Assembly: GCA_039939375.1 (NCBI GenBank)
Contig: JBDVJO010000011.1
Coordinates: forward strand, 806,001 to 870,000
DNA: 64,000 bases
DNA from: Paracrocinitomix sp039939375
Lineage (GTDB): Bacteria; Bacteroidota; Bacteroidia; Flavobacteriales_D; Crocinitomicaceae
Direction: 5' to 3'
The translations under genes were made by a program, and so were the position numbers. Shown here in pieces: positions 7,414 to 16,572 of the stretch. The notes below the pieces were generated by a model. That model saw only the letters and a program-made list of their open reading frames with translations. It did no database searches and was not told the origin of the DNA. Each line of letters begins with the position of its first letter. Within the stretch, counting starts at the first letter, position 1.

Positions 7414-9868
7414 ATTGAACTACAACGCGCTTTCTGGCAACCGCACCGTTCACTTCAATTTCAGCGATATAAACACCTGGGGCCAATTCTGAGACTTGTA
7501 ATTGACCATTATTCATTACTTCTCGGTAAACTAATGCTCCTGCAGAATTGAATAGTTTAACTTCTGCTGAAGGAGCAGCTAAGGCAATTGTGAATTGTCC
7601 GTTGGATGGGTTAGGGTAAATAGAGATAGCTTCTTCTAATTGCTGATTTTCTGTATCTAATGCAATCCAACTAACATGAACACAACTAGAGGTATCCATA
7701 CAAGCATTTAAGCCAACCACAACGGCATAGGTTCCAACTTCGGTAGCAAAGAAAGATTGATTTGTTTCCCCAGGAATTGCCTCATTTGTAGAGCAGTCAA
7801 TCCATTGATAGGTGGCGTTATTTTGATTAGAAGTTAATTTAGAAATGTTTTGCGAAATTGATAAATTCGGAGGAAGATCTACCGTTAAATGAGTGTAGAT
7901 TGTGCTGTCGCAGAAATTAGTCGCGGAAACAACATCTGCGTAGGTTCCTGATTCCGTGTAAGTGTTTAAGCCAATAGAGTAACTGTCCCCATAACAAATA
8001 GAAACGTAATTATCAGACGTTATTGGTGCGTCCATTGTTAGGTGTGTTATGATGGTACTATCACAACCAGAAGTAGATTGTACTGTATGCGAATAATTAC
8101 CTGGAACATAAGTCGCGGTTCCGTTAATGTAATAAACTCCTCCATCACACATGTTGGCGTATTCATCAACTATAATTTCATCTTCAACCGTTAGCACGGT
8201 ATTTACAACACTGTCACAACCTTCTGTAGTTGTGATGATCGTAGAATAAGAGCCTGAAGTTGTGAACACATCAGAACCAACGGTATATGATTGTCCTGAG
8301 CAGATAGTAGGAGATATAGAAGTTGTAATAGGAGGGGTAACGGTTAACGTGGTATTAACTGTACTGTCACATCCAGCAACTGAAAGAACTACATCTGTGT
8401 ATGACCCTGAACTCGTATAATTGGAAGACCCTACGGTATAAGATTGACCTGAACAAATAGTTGGAGAATTATTGCTCATTAAAATTGGACAAAGATCATT
8501 ACTGTAAAAATAGGCAGCACCTGCATCATCCAACGAATCTGCTCCAACATCATTAAAGTCGTTGTACTGGGCCCCAACAACTATCGTATGACCAGTAAGT
8601 CCAACATCCACGCCGAAATCATCTCCTATAGCACGGTCAGACGCATCAATTTTTTGAATTTGTGACCAAATGCCTCCGTTCTTTTCAAAAATATAAGCAG
8701 AACCAGCATCTGCCTTGTCGTCTGCATTGAATTCATCTTGATCATCCGAATGACAGCCTAACACCATTAGTGTATCTTCAAAATCTATTGAATAACCAAA
8801 ATGGTCTCCAGATGAACGGTCATTTGGAACAATTTTTTGAACCTCATTCCATGTTCCACCTAAATCTCTTTCAAATAAATAAACAGATCCTGGGTTGGTC
8901 AGGGGATTATTTCCATTTTCATCTTCATCTTCAGAATAAGCGGTTACGGCAATAACGTTAGAGTCAATGGCTACTTCAGAGCCAAATCTGTCCCAAGCTT
9001 CACGGTCTGAATTTTGAATTTTTTGAACCTGTGTCCAAACGCCTCCGCTTCTTTCAAAGATATAAGCAGCACCAGAAGTCCATAATCCACCAGAAAGCGG
9101 TGATGTTGTGGCGTAATCATGATGAAAAGCTCCAACTATCATGTAGTCTTTCCATAAATCTACAGCACAACCAAATTGATCGGCTAAATCTTCTCCTGAA
9201 TAACCATTGGGATAATTCATATCTACCCACCTGTCATCAGCAACAACCTTTTGTGTCTCATTCCAAGTACCAGTTCCATCCAATTCAAACATGTAAACTG
9301 AACCTGAATGATATTTAAAATCTCCACCTGCGGCATCATGGTCTTCTATATGAGCTCCTACAACAATCGTGCTGTCATGAATCGCAACTGACCATCCAAA
9401 TTCGTCATCTGCATCTCTGTCAGAGGCCACAATTTTTTGAGTTTCAACCCAAGTTCCGGAAATGTTTTGAAAAATATATGCTGAACCCGCTTTTGATAAA
9501 GAGTTGGCATCATTGACATCATCATCTTCTCCATAAGCACCAACAACTAAAAAGTCGCCTTCCATGTCAACTGACCAACCAAAACGGTCATAATCATCTT
9601 GATCAGATGAGAATAATTTTTGAACTTGAACCCAGTTGTTCTTGCCTTGCATTTCATAGATGTATACAGATCCCATGTTGGGATTAGAACCACCAAAATC
9701 ATCTCCATAAGCACCTATTGCGGCATAATTTCCATCAATAGAAACAGCATACCCTAAACGGTCATCTTCTGCACGGTCAGATGCCACCGATTTTACCACT
9801 TCTTCAAAGCTCTGAGAAAATCCCAAAACCGAAGCAAATAGGGCAAATATGCTGATTGATAATTTCAT
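7412..9868 (-). CDS. T9SS-secreted FG-GAP repeat protein
   Basis: An 818-residue secreted protein. After a signal peptide (about 1-18) come roughly seven FG-GAP-like repeats (about 20-460), each with a DRxxxDxFGxSV step followed by an (I/V)VVGA strand and a GSAYIFE strand. This pattern forms an integrin-like beta-propeller with Ca-binding Asp loops. Residues about 465-670 hold four copies of a module with a conserved CSGQSYT/C-D-S-x-V pattern, each with two Cys. The C-terminus (IYPNPSNGQFTIAL to RKRVVVQ) is a type A T9SS sorting domain. It is probably a surface adhesin; the ligand is unknown. It is last in a four-gene overlapping operon. Confidence 0.88.
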   Translation of the reverse strand: MKLSISIFALFASVLGFSQSFEEVVKSVASDRAEDDRLGYAVSIDGNYAAIGAYGDDFGGSNPNMGSVYIYEMQGKNNWVQVQKLFSSDQDDYDRFGWSVDMEGDFLVVGAYGEDDDVNDANSLSKAGSAYIFQNISGTWVETQKIVASDRDADDEFGWSVAIHDSTIVVGAHIEDHDAAGGDFKYHSGSVYMFELDGTGTWNETQKVVADDRWVDMNYPNGYSGEDLADQFGCAVDLWKDYMIVGAFHHDYATTSPLSGGLWTSGAAYIFERSGGVWTQVQKIQNSDREAWDRFGSEVAIDSNVIAVTAYSEDEDENGNNPLTNPGSVYLFERDLGGTWNEVQKIVPNDRSSGDHFGYSIDFEDTLMVLGCHSDDQDEFNADDKADAGSAYIFEKNGGIWSQIQKIDASDRAIGDDFGVDVGLTGHTIVVGAQYNDFNDVGADSLDDAGAAYFYSNDLCPILMSNNSPTICSGQSYTVGSSNYTSSGSYTDVVLSVAGCDSTVNTTLTVTPPITTSISPTICSGQSYTVGSDVFTTSGSYSTIITTTEGCDSVVNTVLTVEDEIIVDEYANMCDGGVYYINGTATYVPGNYSHTVQSTSGCDSTIITHLTMDAPITSDNYVSICYGDSYSIGLNTYTESGTYADVVSATNFCDSTIYTHLTVDLPPNLSISQNISKLTSNQNNATYQWIDCSTNEAIPGETNQSFFATEVGTYAVVVGLNACMDTSSCVHVSWIALDTENQQLEEAISIYPNPSNGQFTIALAAPSAEVKLFNSAGALVYREVMNNGQLQVSELAPGVYIAEIEVNGAVARKRVVVQ

Positions 9869-12468
9869 TATTTCTGAATAATTACTTTAGATGTGAAGCC
9901 TTCTTCAGTGACTAAAATATAAGTTCCGTTTTCTATTCTACTCAAGTCAATTTTATGATTTGCAAAGCCGCTTTTAACTAATTTTCCATCCAGTCCAAAC
10001 AACTGAAAATTAGTGGAAATGTTGATAATTAATTCACCCTGTGTTGGATTAGGATAAACAACCAATTCATTACTTGTTGACTCATCAATGGTAGATATGT
10101 CATTGTTATCGCGTGGAGTAGGGTAGGTAAACGTGCTGAAAGTTGAAGAACCATTCGGGTATCTTCCAAAAGAATAATCCGTTGTCGTTTCAGGATAGAT
10201 TAAAAAATCAACTAAAGTACCTGTAGGACTATATAAATAAACCGTTTGAGTGCTATTCGGTAATTTAAAATTAACATGATCAGCTCCTTGATAAAGTTCA
10301 TTGTCGTGCCAAAGTAATCGATATCCATTTGCCGGAATAATCGTCCCACCAGGAATCGTCCATTCTATTGTATCTCTTTTTATTTTCCAGTTGGATAGGT
10401 TAACTGCAAAATCATTTGGATTATAAAGCTCTAACCAATCGTCATAATCTCCAAAGTAATCAGCCATATAGTTTGAATTTGAAGGCATAACCTCATTGAT
10501 TACAACATTTTGAAAGCTTGAAGTAGCTTGGAAAACCGCAGTAATAGTGGTGTCATTGTGCGGAATCCATTTCACCGTATCTTCTGTAATTCCAGATTCT
10601 AACCATTCAACAAATTCAAACCCTGGCATTGGAACCGCAATTAAAGTAGAGGTAACCGAATCAATATAACTACCCACCCAAGGATAAATTGTGCCTTCAA
10701 CTCCAGGTAAGTTTTCGTTGATTAAAATCGTGTTAATTTGAACACTACCCATGCTTTGATCATTTACATCAATCGTCACAAAAGAAGTGTCTGGATATCC
10801 CCACTTGTCCATGATATCTTCTTTGACCTTTTCTTGCCTTCTACCAGCAAATCGGTGCAAGTGATAAAAAGAGGTGTCCCATTGAACTAAAGTCGGTGTT
10901 TCAAGGGCACGATCTGCCAGATTATCTGCTTCTGAAGGATATCTCCAACGACTAACGTTTTCAAGCATTTCTGGTGTTAATTCGTTGTAGATTTGATCCA
11001 TTTTAGCATGTAAGGTATTTGCTTTGAAGTGAGAGTTCATCAAATCACAAATTCGGTTAATCCACATTTCTTTAAAAATCGGACTTCCCAACAAGCCTCT
11101 GAATAATCTAGAGTAAGGAGAAAAAGGACCCGTTTCAATGGTCGCCGCGTTGAGCGTGTTAACCGTATAATAAGCATTACTACATGAACCTCCAAAGGCA
11201 CCATCTAAATCATAAAAACACCATCTGAATTTACCGTCATGACCTGGTCCTGCTCCTGGATTATATCCACCCGTTTTTCGCCAAAGCACAACATTAGAAT
11301 AAACCCAATCTTCGTTACTTAAAAAGATTTCTGCAGCCATGTAATCAATGTAATTATCCATGTCCATTCGGTCTGCCATCCATTCAAAATTTTCAGGTAA
11401 AGTCATGTCAGATGTGTCTGCAAAAGTTTCGATCTTTACCATTTCTAAACTGTCAGCGCTACTTCCTCCACCTTGTCTATCGTATTCCTGATCAAGGATG
11501 GTTAAATCATTATCATCAATACCATACTGGTTTTGAAAGAAGTAAGGGTCAACTCTTTCTTTAATTGAGTGGATTCCCCAATATTCTCCATTCAGAAAAA
11601 AGATAACATGCTTGTGATGTTGTTGGTCGCCATTTAAATCTTCAGTGATAAGCTGAGCTAAATCATCTCTAGGAAAACAGTCTGGCCGGTGTCCTCCAGA
11701 TTTAATCAGAATTCGTTTGAATTTATCCAATTGATAATTATCAAAAAAGGGATAGCTAAAATTGTTAATGTCCTCATATTCAGCATAAACTCTAAACGAT
11801 TTTTTTGCCGAATGCCTGCTTCCTCCTCCATGAATTCTTGTTCTAACTTTTTGCTGAACTACGAGATTACCGTTCTCATCAAAGTATTCAAGATTGGCGA
11901 TTCTTTCCCAAGCCGCTCCTTTTTGGGTATAATTGGCAGAATTACCATAATGATAGATTCCGGTAGCGGCTGAAAATAAATCTAAGCTATCCACAACAAA
12001 AGATAAAATGGGCATGCTATAAATGGCAGGGCCTTGACTATCTACGATTACCGTTTTGGTTACTGTTTCTGAAGGAACGAATCCAGCTTTGTAAGCTTTA
12101 ACTTTGAGGATGTTTATTTTAAAAACTTCTCCCTCAGGTTCTAACCAACCTCTATTGTTGGCTCTTGATTCAGTATAATCTCCTATTGGATAGGAAAAAG
12201 ATGGGTTGGTCGGAATCATGGAGAAATTATTCTCATCCCCAATTCTTGTTGTTAAATCAAAAGGGGCAGAATATTGTTGACTCGTAGGTAAAGGTTCACT
12301 TCCATTAATGGTGTAAAACAAAGTGACACCTGGTTCAGGATGCGAAATCGTAACATTGACATCACTTAGATAAAAGCCAGAATTAACGCTCACTGTAGGT
12401 TCTGCGAGCTGTTGTGCAAAAGAATTGCTGAGAATTAAGGCAAATATTAAAGTGTAGAGTTGTTTCAT
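9868..12468 (-). CDS. T9SS-secreted CotH-kinase and lamin-tail domain protein
   Basis: An 866-residue secreted protein with a signal peptide (1-18). An N-terminal chitobiase/hexosaminidase-C-like domain (about 20-110) contains the motif VTLFYTINGSEPLPTS. A CotH kinase-like domain (about 190-540) follows, with VRTRIHGGGSRHSAKKSFRV, the Lys-containing KRILIKSGG, and FRWCFYDLDGAFGG with the metal-binding Asp. A lamin-tail domain (about 660-785) carries INEVMPSN and DDWLELYNP, and a T9SS type A sorting domain ends the chain. CotH kinases phosphorylate Ser in coat proteins of spore formers; here the domain is exported to the cell surface, so its substrate is unknown. Its stop overlaps the next start by one base (TAATG). 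Confidence 0.88.
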   Translation of the reverse strand: MKQLYTLIFALILSNSFAQQLAEPTVSVNSGFYLSDVNVTISHPEPGVTLFYTINGSEPLPTSQQYSAPFDLTTRIGDENNFSMIPTNPSFSYPIGDYTESRANNRGWLEPEGEVFKINILKVKAYKAGFVPSETVTKTVIVDSQGPAIYSMPILSFVVDSLDLFSAATGIYHYGNSANYTQKGAAWERIANLEYFDENGNLVVQQKVRTRIHGGGSRHSAKKSFRVYAEYEDINNFSYPFFDNYQLDKFKRILIKSGGHRPDCFPRDDLAQLITEDLNGDQQHHKHVIFFLNGEYWGIHSIKERVDPYFFQNQYGIDDNDLTILDQEYDRQGGGSSADSLEMVKIETFADTSDMTLPENFEWMADRMDMDNYIDYMAAEIFLSNEDWVYSNVVLWRKTGGYNPGAGPGHDGKFRWCFYDLDGAFGGSCSNAYYTVNTLNAATIETGPFSPYSRLFRGLLGSPIFKEMWINRICDLMNSHFKANTLHAKMDQIYNELTPEMLENVSRWRYPSEADNLADRALETPTLVQWDTSFYHLHRFAGRRQEKVKEDIMDKWGYPDTSFVTIDVNDQSMGSVQINTILINENLPGVEGTIYPWVGSYIDSVTSTLIAVPMPGFEFVEWLESGITEDTVKWIPHNDTTITAVFQATSSFQNVVINEVMPSNSNYMADYFGDYDDWLELYNPNDFAVNLSNWKIKRDTIEWTIPGGTIIPANGYRLLWHDNELYQGADHVNFKLPNSTQTVYLYSPTGTLVDFLIYPETTTDYSFGRYPNGSSTFSTFTYPTPRDNNDISTIDESTSNELVVYPNPTQGELIINISTNFQLFGLDGKLVKSGFANHKIDLSRIENGTYILVTEEGFTSKVIIQK

Positions 12469-13238
12469 TATTCTTTAATACGTATTTTTTGATGTAATGG
12501 ATTCCTGATTTGAGAAAAATAATTTTTTAAGTCCAACAAAAAGTCGGCATCTTCTTCTATTTTGTTGCCTATTACAACTATATCTGCTCCCGCTTCGTAA
12601 CAATTTTCAATTGCTTGAATGCTTCTAATGCCTCCACCTATTATTAATGGAACGGTTATATTTTTCTTAACGGCCGAAATCATTGGGCAAGGAACAGAGG
12701 TTAGCGCTCCGCTTCCTGCATCTAAAAATATTGCTTTGAATCCCATCATTTCACCAGCTATAGCTGTATTAACGGCGATAGTATCTTGGTCGTTGGGAAT
12801 TGGCGTTGTCTGACTTACGTATGAAACAGATGAAACCTTACCGCCATCTATCAGGAGGTAAGCTGTAGGAATCGTTTCAATATCCATTTTCCTAAGGAGA
12901 TGTGCAGACTGCACTTGATGACCAATTAAAAAATCAGGATTTCTACCTGACAACAATGACAAGAACAAAATACCATCTGCTTTTTCATTGATTTGATGAT
13001 GTCCACCAGGGAAAATAATCAAAGGGATATCTGAAATAGAATTTTTTAATAAATCAAAACACTGATTGAAATCTTCAGCAGAAACTGTACTCCCGCCAAC
13101 AAAGATAAAATCTGGTTTAACGGCATTTACTTTCTTTGCAAATTGCTCAAATTCTTCTGGACTTTGCTTTTTATCAGGGTCGACAAGAATGGCTAGTTTC
13201 TTCTTGCCCGTATTCAGAAATTCATCTACTAAATTCAT
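12468..13238 (-). CDS. pcrB: Geranylgeranylglyceryl/heptaprenylglyceryl phosphate synthase
   Basis: A 256-residue TIM-barrel enzyme of the GGGPS/PcrB family, which joins a polyprenyl diphosphate to sn-glycerol-1-phosphate to make an ether-lipid precursor. Visible family motifs are AILVDPDKK with Asp20 and Asp22, FVGGST near 46-51, YLLIDGGKVSSVSY, LDAGSGA, and the phosphate-binding LIIGGGIRS. In archaea this is the first committed lipid step; Bacteroidota carry a related enzyme of uncertain purpose. It overlaps both neighbours, which encode T9SS surface proteins, so translation is likely coupled to them. The chain length of the prenyl substrate cannot be read by eye. Confidence 0.92.
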   Translation of the reverse strand: MNLVDEFLNTGKKKLAILVDPDKKQSPEEFEQFAKKVNAVKPDFIFVGGSTVSAEDFNQCFDLLKNSISDIPLIIFPGGHHQINEKADGILFLSLLSGRNPDFLIGHQVQSAHLLRKMDIETIPTAYLLIDGGKVSSVSYVSQTTPIPNDQDTIAVNTAIAGEMMGFKAIFLDAGSGALTSVPCPMISAVKKNITVPLIIGGGIRSIQAIENCYEAGADIVVIGNKIEEDADFLLDLKNYFSQIRNPLHQKIRIKE

Positions 13239-14434
13239 AAAACAATAATTTTATCTTGCTTTATGATGCTGCCATCACTTGTAATTCGATATAGGTAACT
13301 GCCTTTGTCAAACGAGGAAGTATTGAATGTCTTCATAGAATTATTAACTATTTCAGAAAACGCGAGTTGACCTGATAACGAGAAGATTTCAAGCTTGTAA
13401 TTTTCTATTCCGCATTCAATCGTTATAAAATCAGTTGTTGGATTTGGATACACCTGAATAGTTGCAAGTTGATTTTTATTTGCACTTAACAAGGGGTCAA
13501 AAGACCAAAAATCTTTCATGTTAGTTCCGTCAGTTCCTGTCCCAGCATAGGCCGTTTCTCCAATTACGAATGAAACCATATATCGTCTACCTTCTCCACA
13601 AAAATCGTTGAATTGTTCCCAAGTGTCTGTTTCGAAATCGTAGCGCCAAAAATCTTTGTAGTCATTAGTGGCATCAACATCATTTCCTGTCCCTATATAT
13701 CCATATCCGCCTACTGCAAATCCAGTCGCATCTTGTCTATTCACAGTTCCAACATCTGCAAGTTGCTCCCAAGTATCGGTTAGTGGGTCGTAACTATAAA
13801 AGTCTCTTGTATCATCTCCAAAAATGTGTCCAGTTCCTAAATAGCCTTTTCCGTTATATGAAAATGCAACTGCCGAACTTCTTTCTTCTCCCAAAAAGTT
13901 AGCGACCGGATACCAATCGTCAGCAACAGGATCATATTTATAGAAGTCATCTAAATAACCAAAATCAGATTGACCGGTTCCAACATATCCAAATTCACCA
14001 AGCACAAAAGCTGATGCTCCTCTTCTCGGGTGCCCAGGGTAAGATGCAATTGGTTGCCAAATGTTTAATTGCGGAACATATCGATAAAAGTCGTTGAAGT
14101 ATGCATCCTGATCGTCTTCTCCCATTCCTACATAGGCAAATTCTCCTATCGTAAATGCAGTAGATTGATAACGCTTGCCACCACCAAAATCTGCAATTTG
14201 CGTCCAAGAATCTGTACCGGGATCATATTGCCAATAATCTTCATGTGTAATTTCAACTCCAGAATTAATATGACCTCCGCCAATATATCCTTTGTTGCCG
14301 ATAGAAAACCCAGTACAACGGTGTCGTGCGTCTCCGCCAAAACTAGCTTTCTGTGTCCATTGACAGTCTGACAATCCAGTGAAAGGACTGACCAAGAAAA
14401 TGGCCAATATTGAAATGTGTAGTAGAGTTTTCAT
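13235..14434 (-). CDS. T9SS-secreted kelch-repeat protein
   Basis: A 399-residue secreted protein. The signal peptide covers about residues 1-22. Residues 25-325 contain about six kelch-type repeats, each with an R/G-rich strand, a GYIGTG-like turn and a (F/Y)WxYDPxTDTWxQ strand, forming a galactose-oxidase-like beta-propeller. Residues about 330-399 (VYPNPTTDFITIECG onward) are a T9SS type A sorting domain. It is the first gene of the overlapping four-gene operon and overlaps pcrB by four bases (ATGA). A surface binding role is inferred from the fold only. No catalytic residues are visible. Confidence 0.88.
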   Translation of the reverse strand: MKTLLHISILAIFLVSPFTGLSDCQWTQKASFGGDARHRCTGFSIGNKGYIGGGHINSGVEITHEDYWQYDPGTDSWTQIADFGGGKRYQSTAFTIGEFAYVGMGEDDQDAYFNDFYRYVPQLNIWQPIASYPGHPRRGASAFVLGEFGYVGTGQSDFGYLDDFYKYDPVADDWYPVANFLGEERSSAVAFSYNGKGYLGTGHIFGDDTRDFYSYDPLTDTWEQLADVGTVNRQDATGFAVGGYGYIGTGNDVDATNDYKDFWRYDFETDTWEQFNDFCGEGRRYMVSFVIGETAYAGTGTDGTNMKDFWSFDPLLSANKNQLATIQVYPNPTTDFITIECGIENYKLEIFSLSGQLAFSEIVNNSMKTFNTSSFDKGSYLYRITSDGSIIKQDKIIVL

Positions 14435-14513
14435 TTAAAGTTGTTGTAAAGATAATGAAAATCTTCGCCTAAATCGATAAAACAAGCCTGTCAATTTTGT
14501 TCTAATAAACTGA

Positions 14514-15134
14514 TTACATAGAAATTAAATGACAATAGGTGATAATAAATTCCTTGTACTTCAAATACTTATACTCGTAATTATGAGACTCCCCATTTTT
14601 ATAGACGGCGATATAGCCAGGATTTTCTATGCTTTGCACACTCATGTCTTCCCTAAACCTTAAGCCCGGAATATCTTCGATTTTATAGATGGCTTCTTTT
14701 ATGCTCCAGATCATTGTTAGCACTTCAATATCATCACAATTCCAGTTTTTTAACTCGAATGGAGATAGAAACTTATGTTTAATTCGGTGAATTTTCTCCT
14801 TATAAAATTCAATATCTATTCCTACTTCGTATTTCTTAGAGTATGCGATTAAAATTACATTCTTTGAGTGAGACAAGCTAATGAATCCTTCTGTTAAAAA
14901 TGGTTTTCCAGTTTCTTTATATTCAATCAGGTGGTCTAAATTGAATTCTCTTAGCAGCAAACGACTAAAATAAAACTCGAGCTTTCGGTTTTTACTGTAG
15001 AATTGGTTGAACTTCTGTTTTTCTTCCTGACTCAAGATGTTGAAGTCTAATTGCGCTATATCCGCCTCTGAATACACGATTTGTTTGATTTTCAGGTCAC
15101 TTTCATTAATGATATTGCTGATTTCGTAGTTCAA
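14514..15134 (-). CDS. 4'-phosphopantetheinyl transferase (Sfp type)
   Basis: A 206-residue enzyme that moves the phosphopantetheine arm from CoA to carrier proteins. The two signature blocks are present: GIDIE at 105-109 with the Mg-binding Asp107 and Glu109, and WSIKEAIYK at 143-151 with Glu147. The upstream SLSHS block (86-90) is the CoA/phosphate region. The length is typical for the Sfp/AcpT group. No synthase gene is nearby, so the carrier-protein target is unknown; it may be the general one. It is transcribed away from ahcY. Confidence 0.88.
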   Translation of the reverse strand: MNYEISNIINESDLKIKQIVYSEADIAQLDFNILSQEEKQKFNQFYSKNRKLEFYFSRLLLREFNLDHLIEYKETGKPFLTEGFISLSHSKNVILIAYSKKYEVGIDIEFYKEKIHRIKHKFLSPFELKNWNCDDIEVLTMIWSIKEAIYKIEDIPGLRFREDMSVQSIENPGYIAVYKNGESHNYEYKYLKYKEFIITYCHLISM

Positions 15135-15171
15135 AAGCTGTGTTTTTCGTGCAAATTAAAAAGGAGTTTTG

Positions 15172-15179
15172 TATTTTTG
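15172..15179 (+). promoter_or_regulatory. -7 promoter element of ahcY (TATTTTTG)
   Basis: TATTTTTG matches TAnnTTTG and ends 28 bases before the ahcY ATG, giving a short leader of roughly 23 bases. Confidence 0.55.
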
Positions 15180-15207
15180 CACCTGAATTAAAAGAAAATA
15201 AAATAAA

Positions 15208-16521
15208 ATGAGCGATACTCAAGAAAAATTAAGCTACAAGGTTGCTGATATCAGTTTAGCAGATTGGGGAAGAAAAGAGATAAAATTAGCTGAAGCAGAA
15301 ATGCCAGGATTAATGTCTTTGAGAGAAGAATATAAAGATGAACAACCGTTAAAAGGAGCAAGAATTGCTGGGTGTTTACATATGACGATTCAAACAGCAG
15401 TGTTGATTGAAACATTAACTGCTTTAGGTGCTGAGGTAACTTGGTCGTCTTGTAATATTTTTTCTACACAAGATCAAGCTGCTGCTGCAATAGCTGCAAC
15501 AGGTGTTCCGGTTTTTGCTTGGAAAGGGTTGACAGATGAAGAATTTGATTGGTGTATAGATCAAACAATTAAAGGATTTAAAGATGGTAAGCCATTAAAT
15601 ATGATTTTAGATGACGGTGGAGATTTAACAAACATGGTGTTTGATAAATATCCTGAGTTATGTGCTGACATCAGAGGTTTGTCTGAAGAGACGACAACAG
15701 GTGTTCACAGACTTTATGAAAGAATGAAGAATGGAACTTTGGTAATGCCGGCAATCAACGTAAATGATTCTGTGACTAAATCTAAGTTTGATAACAAATA
15801 CGGATGTAAAGAATCTTTAGTAGATGCAATCAGAAGAGCTACAGACACAATGATGGCAGGTAAAGTTGCAGTTGTTGCTGGGTATGGTGATGTTGGAAAA
15901 GGGTCTGCTGCTTCATTAAGAGGTGCAGGTGCTAGAGTTATTGTAACTGAAATTGATCCAATTTGTGCGTTACAAGCTGCAATGGACGGATTTGAAGTTA
16001 AGAAAATGGAAAACTGTGTAGATAGAGCTAACATTGTTGTGACTACTACAGGTAACTTCGATATTATTAGAGGTGAGCATTTCGAGAAAATGAAAGACAA
16101 AACGATCGTTTGTAATATCGGGCACTTTGATAACGAGATTAACGTAAAATATTTAGAAGATAACGCAGTTAAAGATAATATCAAACCACAAGTGGACAGC
16201 TTTAAGTTGAACAGCAATGGAAACGAAATTATTTTATTGGCTGAAGGAAGATTAGTAAACTTAGGTTGTGCAACTGGACACCCTTCTTTTGTAATGTCAA
16301 ACTCTTTCACAAATCAAACTTTAGCTCAAATTGAGTTATGGAAAGATTCTGATAAGTATGAGAACAAAGTTTATATGCTTCCAAAACATTTAGATGAGAA
16401 AGTTGCAAAACTTCACCTTGCTAAAATTGGGGTTGAATTGGATGTTTTATCTGAAGATCAAGCGAAATATATTGATGTTCCTGTAGAAGGACCATATAAA
16501 GTAGACCACTACAGATATTAA
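15208..16521 (+). CDS. ahcY: Adenosylhomocysteinase
   Basis: A 437-residue enzyme that splits S-adenosylhomocysteine into adenosine and homocysteine, removing the product inhibitor of methyltransferases. Visible are the substrate motif AGCLHMTIQTAVLIETL, the CNIFSTQDQAAAAI block, the NAD-binding Rossmann loop VAGYGDVGKGSAASLRGAGA, GCATGHPSFVMS, and the C-terminal tail ending DHYRY, which closes over the NAD of the neighbouring subunit. Length and motifs are normal. It is a single-gene unit with its own promoter and terminator. Confidence 0.97.
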   Translation: MSDTQEKLSYKVADISLADWGRKEIKLAEAEMPGLMSLREEYKDEQPLKGARIAGCLHMTIQTAVLIETLTALGAEVTWSSCNIFSTQDQAAAAIAATGVPVFAWKGLTDEEFDWCIDQTIKGFKDGKPLNMILDDGGDLTNMVFDKYPELCADIRGLSEETTTGVHRLYERMKNGTLVMPAINVNDSVTKSKFDNKYGCKESLVDAIRRATDTMMAGKVAVVAGYGDVGKGSAASLRGAGARVIVTEIDPICALQAAMDGFEVKKMENCVDRANIVVTTTGNFDIIRGEHFEKMKDKTIVCNIGHFDNEINVKYLEDNAVKDNIKPQVDSFKLNSNGNEIILLAEGRLVNLGCATGHPSFVMSNSFTNQTLAQIELWKDSDKYENKVYMLPKHLDEKVAKLHLAKIGVELDVLSEDQAKYIDVPVEGPYKVDHYRY

Positions 16522-16542
16522 TCAAGAATTAATTCAAAATAT

Positions 16543-16572
16543 AAAGGCTGTCAGAAATGACGGCCTTTTTTA
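16543..16572. terminator. Terminator after ahcY
   Basis: An 11-bp stem (16543-16553 with 16558-16568, one G-U pair) closed by a GAAA tetraloop, followed by six T. It overlaps the stop codon of the convergent minus-strand gene. Confidence 0.88.

Noticed and set aside
15714..16310. A 198-codon minus-strand reading frame inside ahcY
   Set aside because: It is the shadow of a strongly conserved gene and shows no domain, signal or start of its own.
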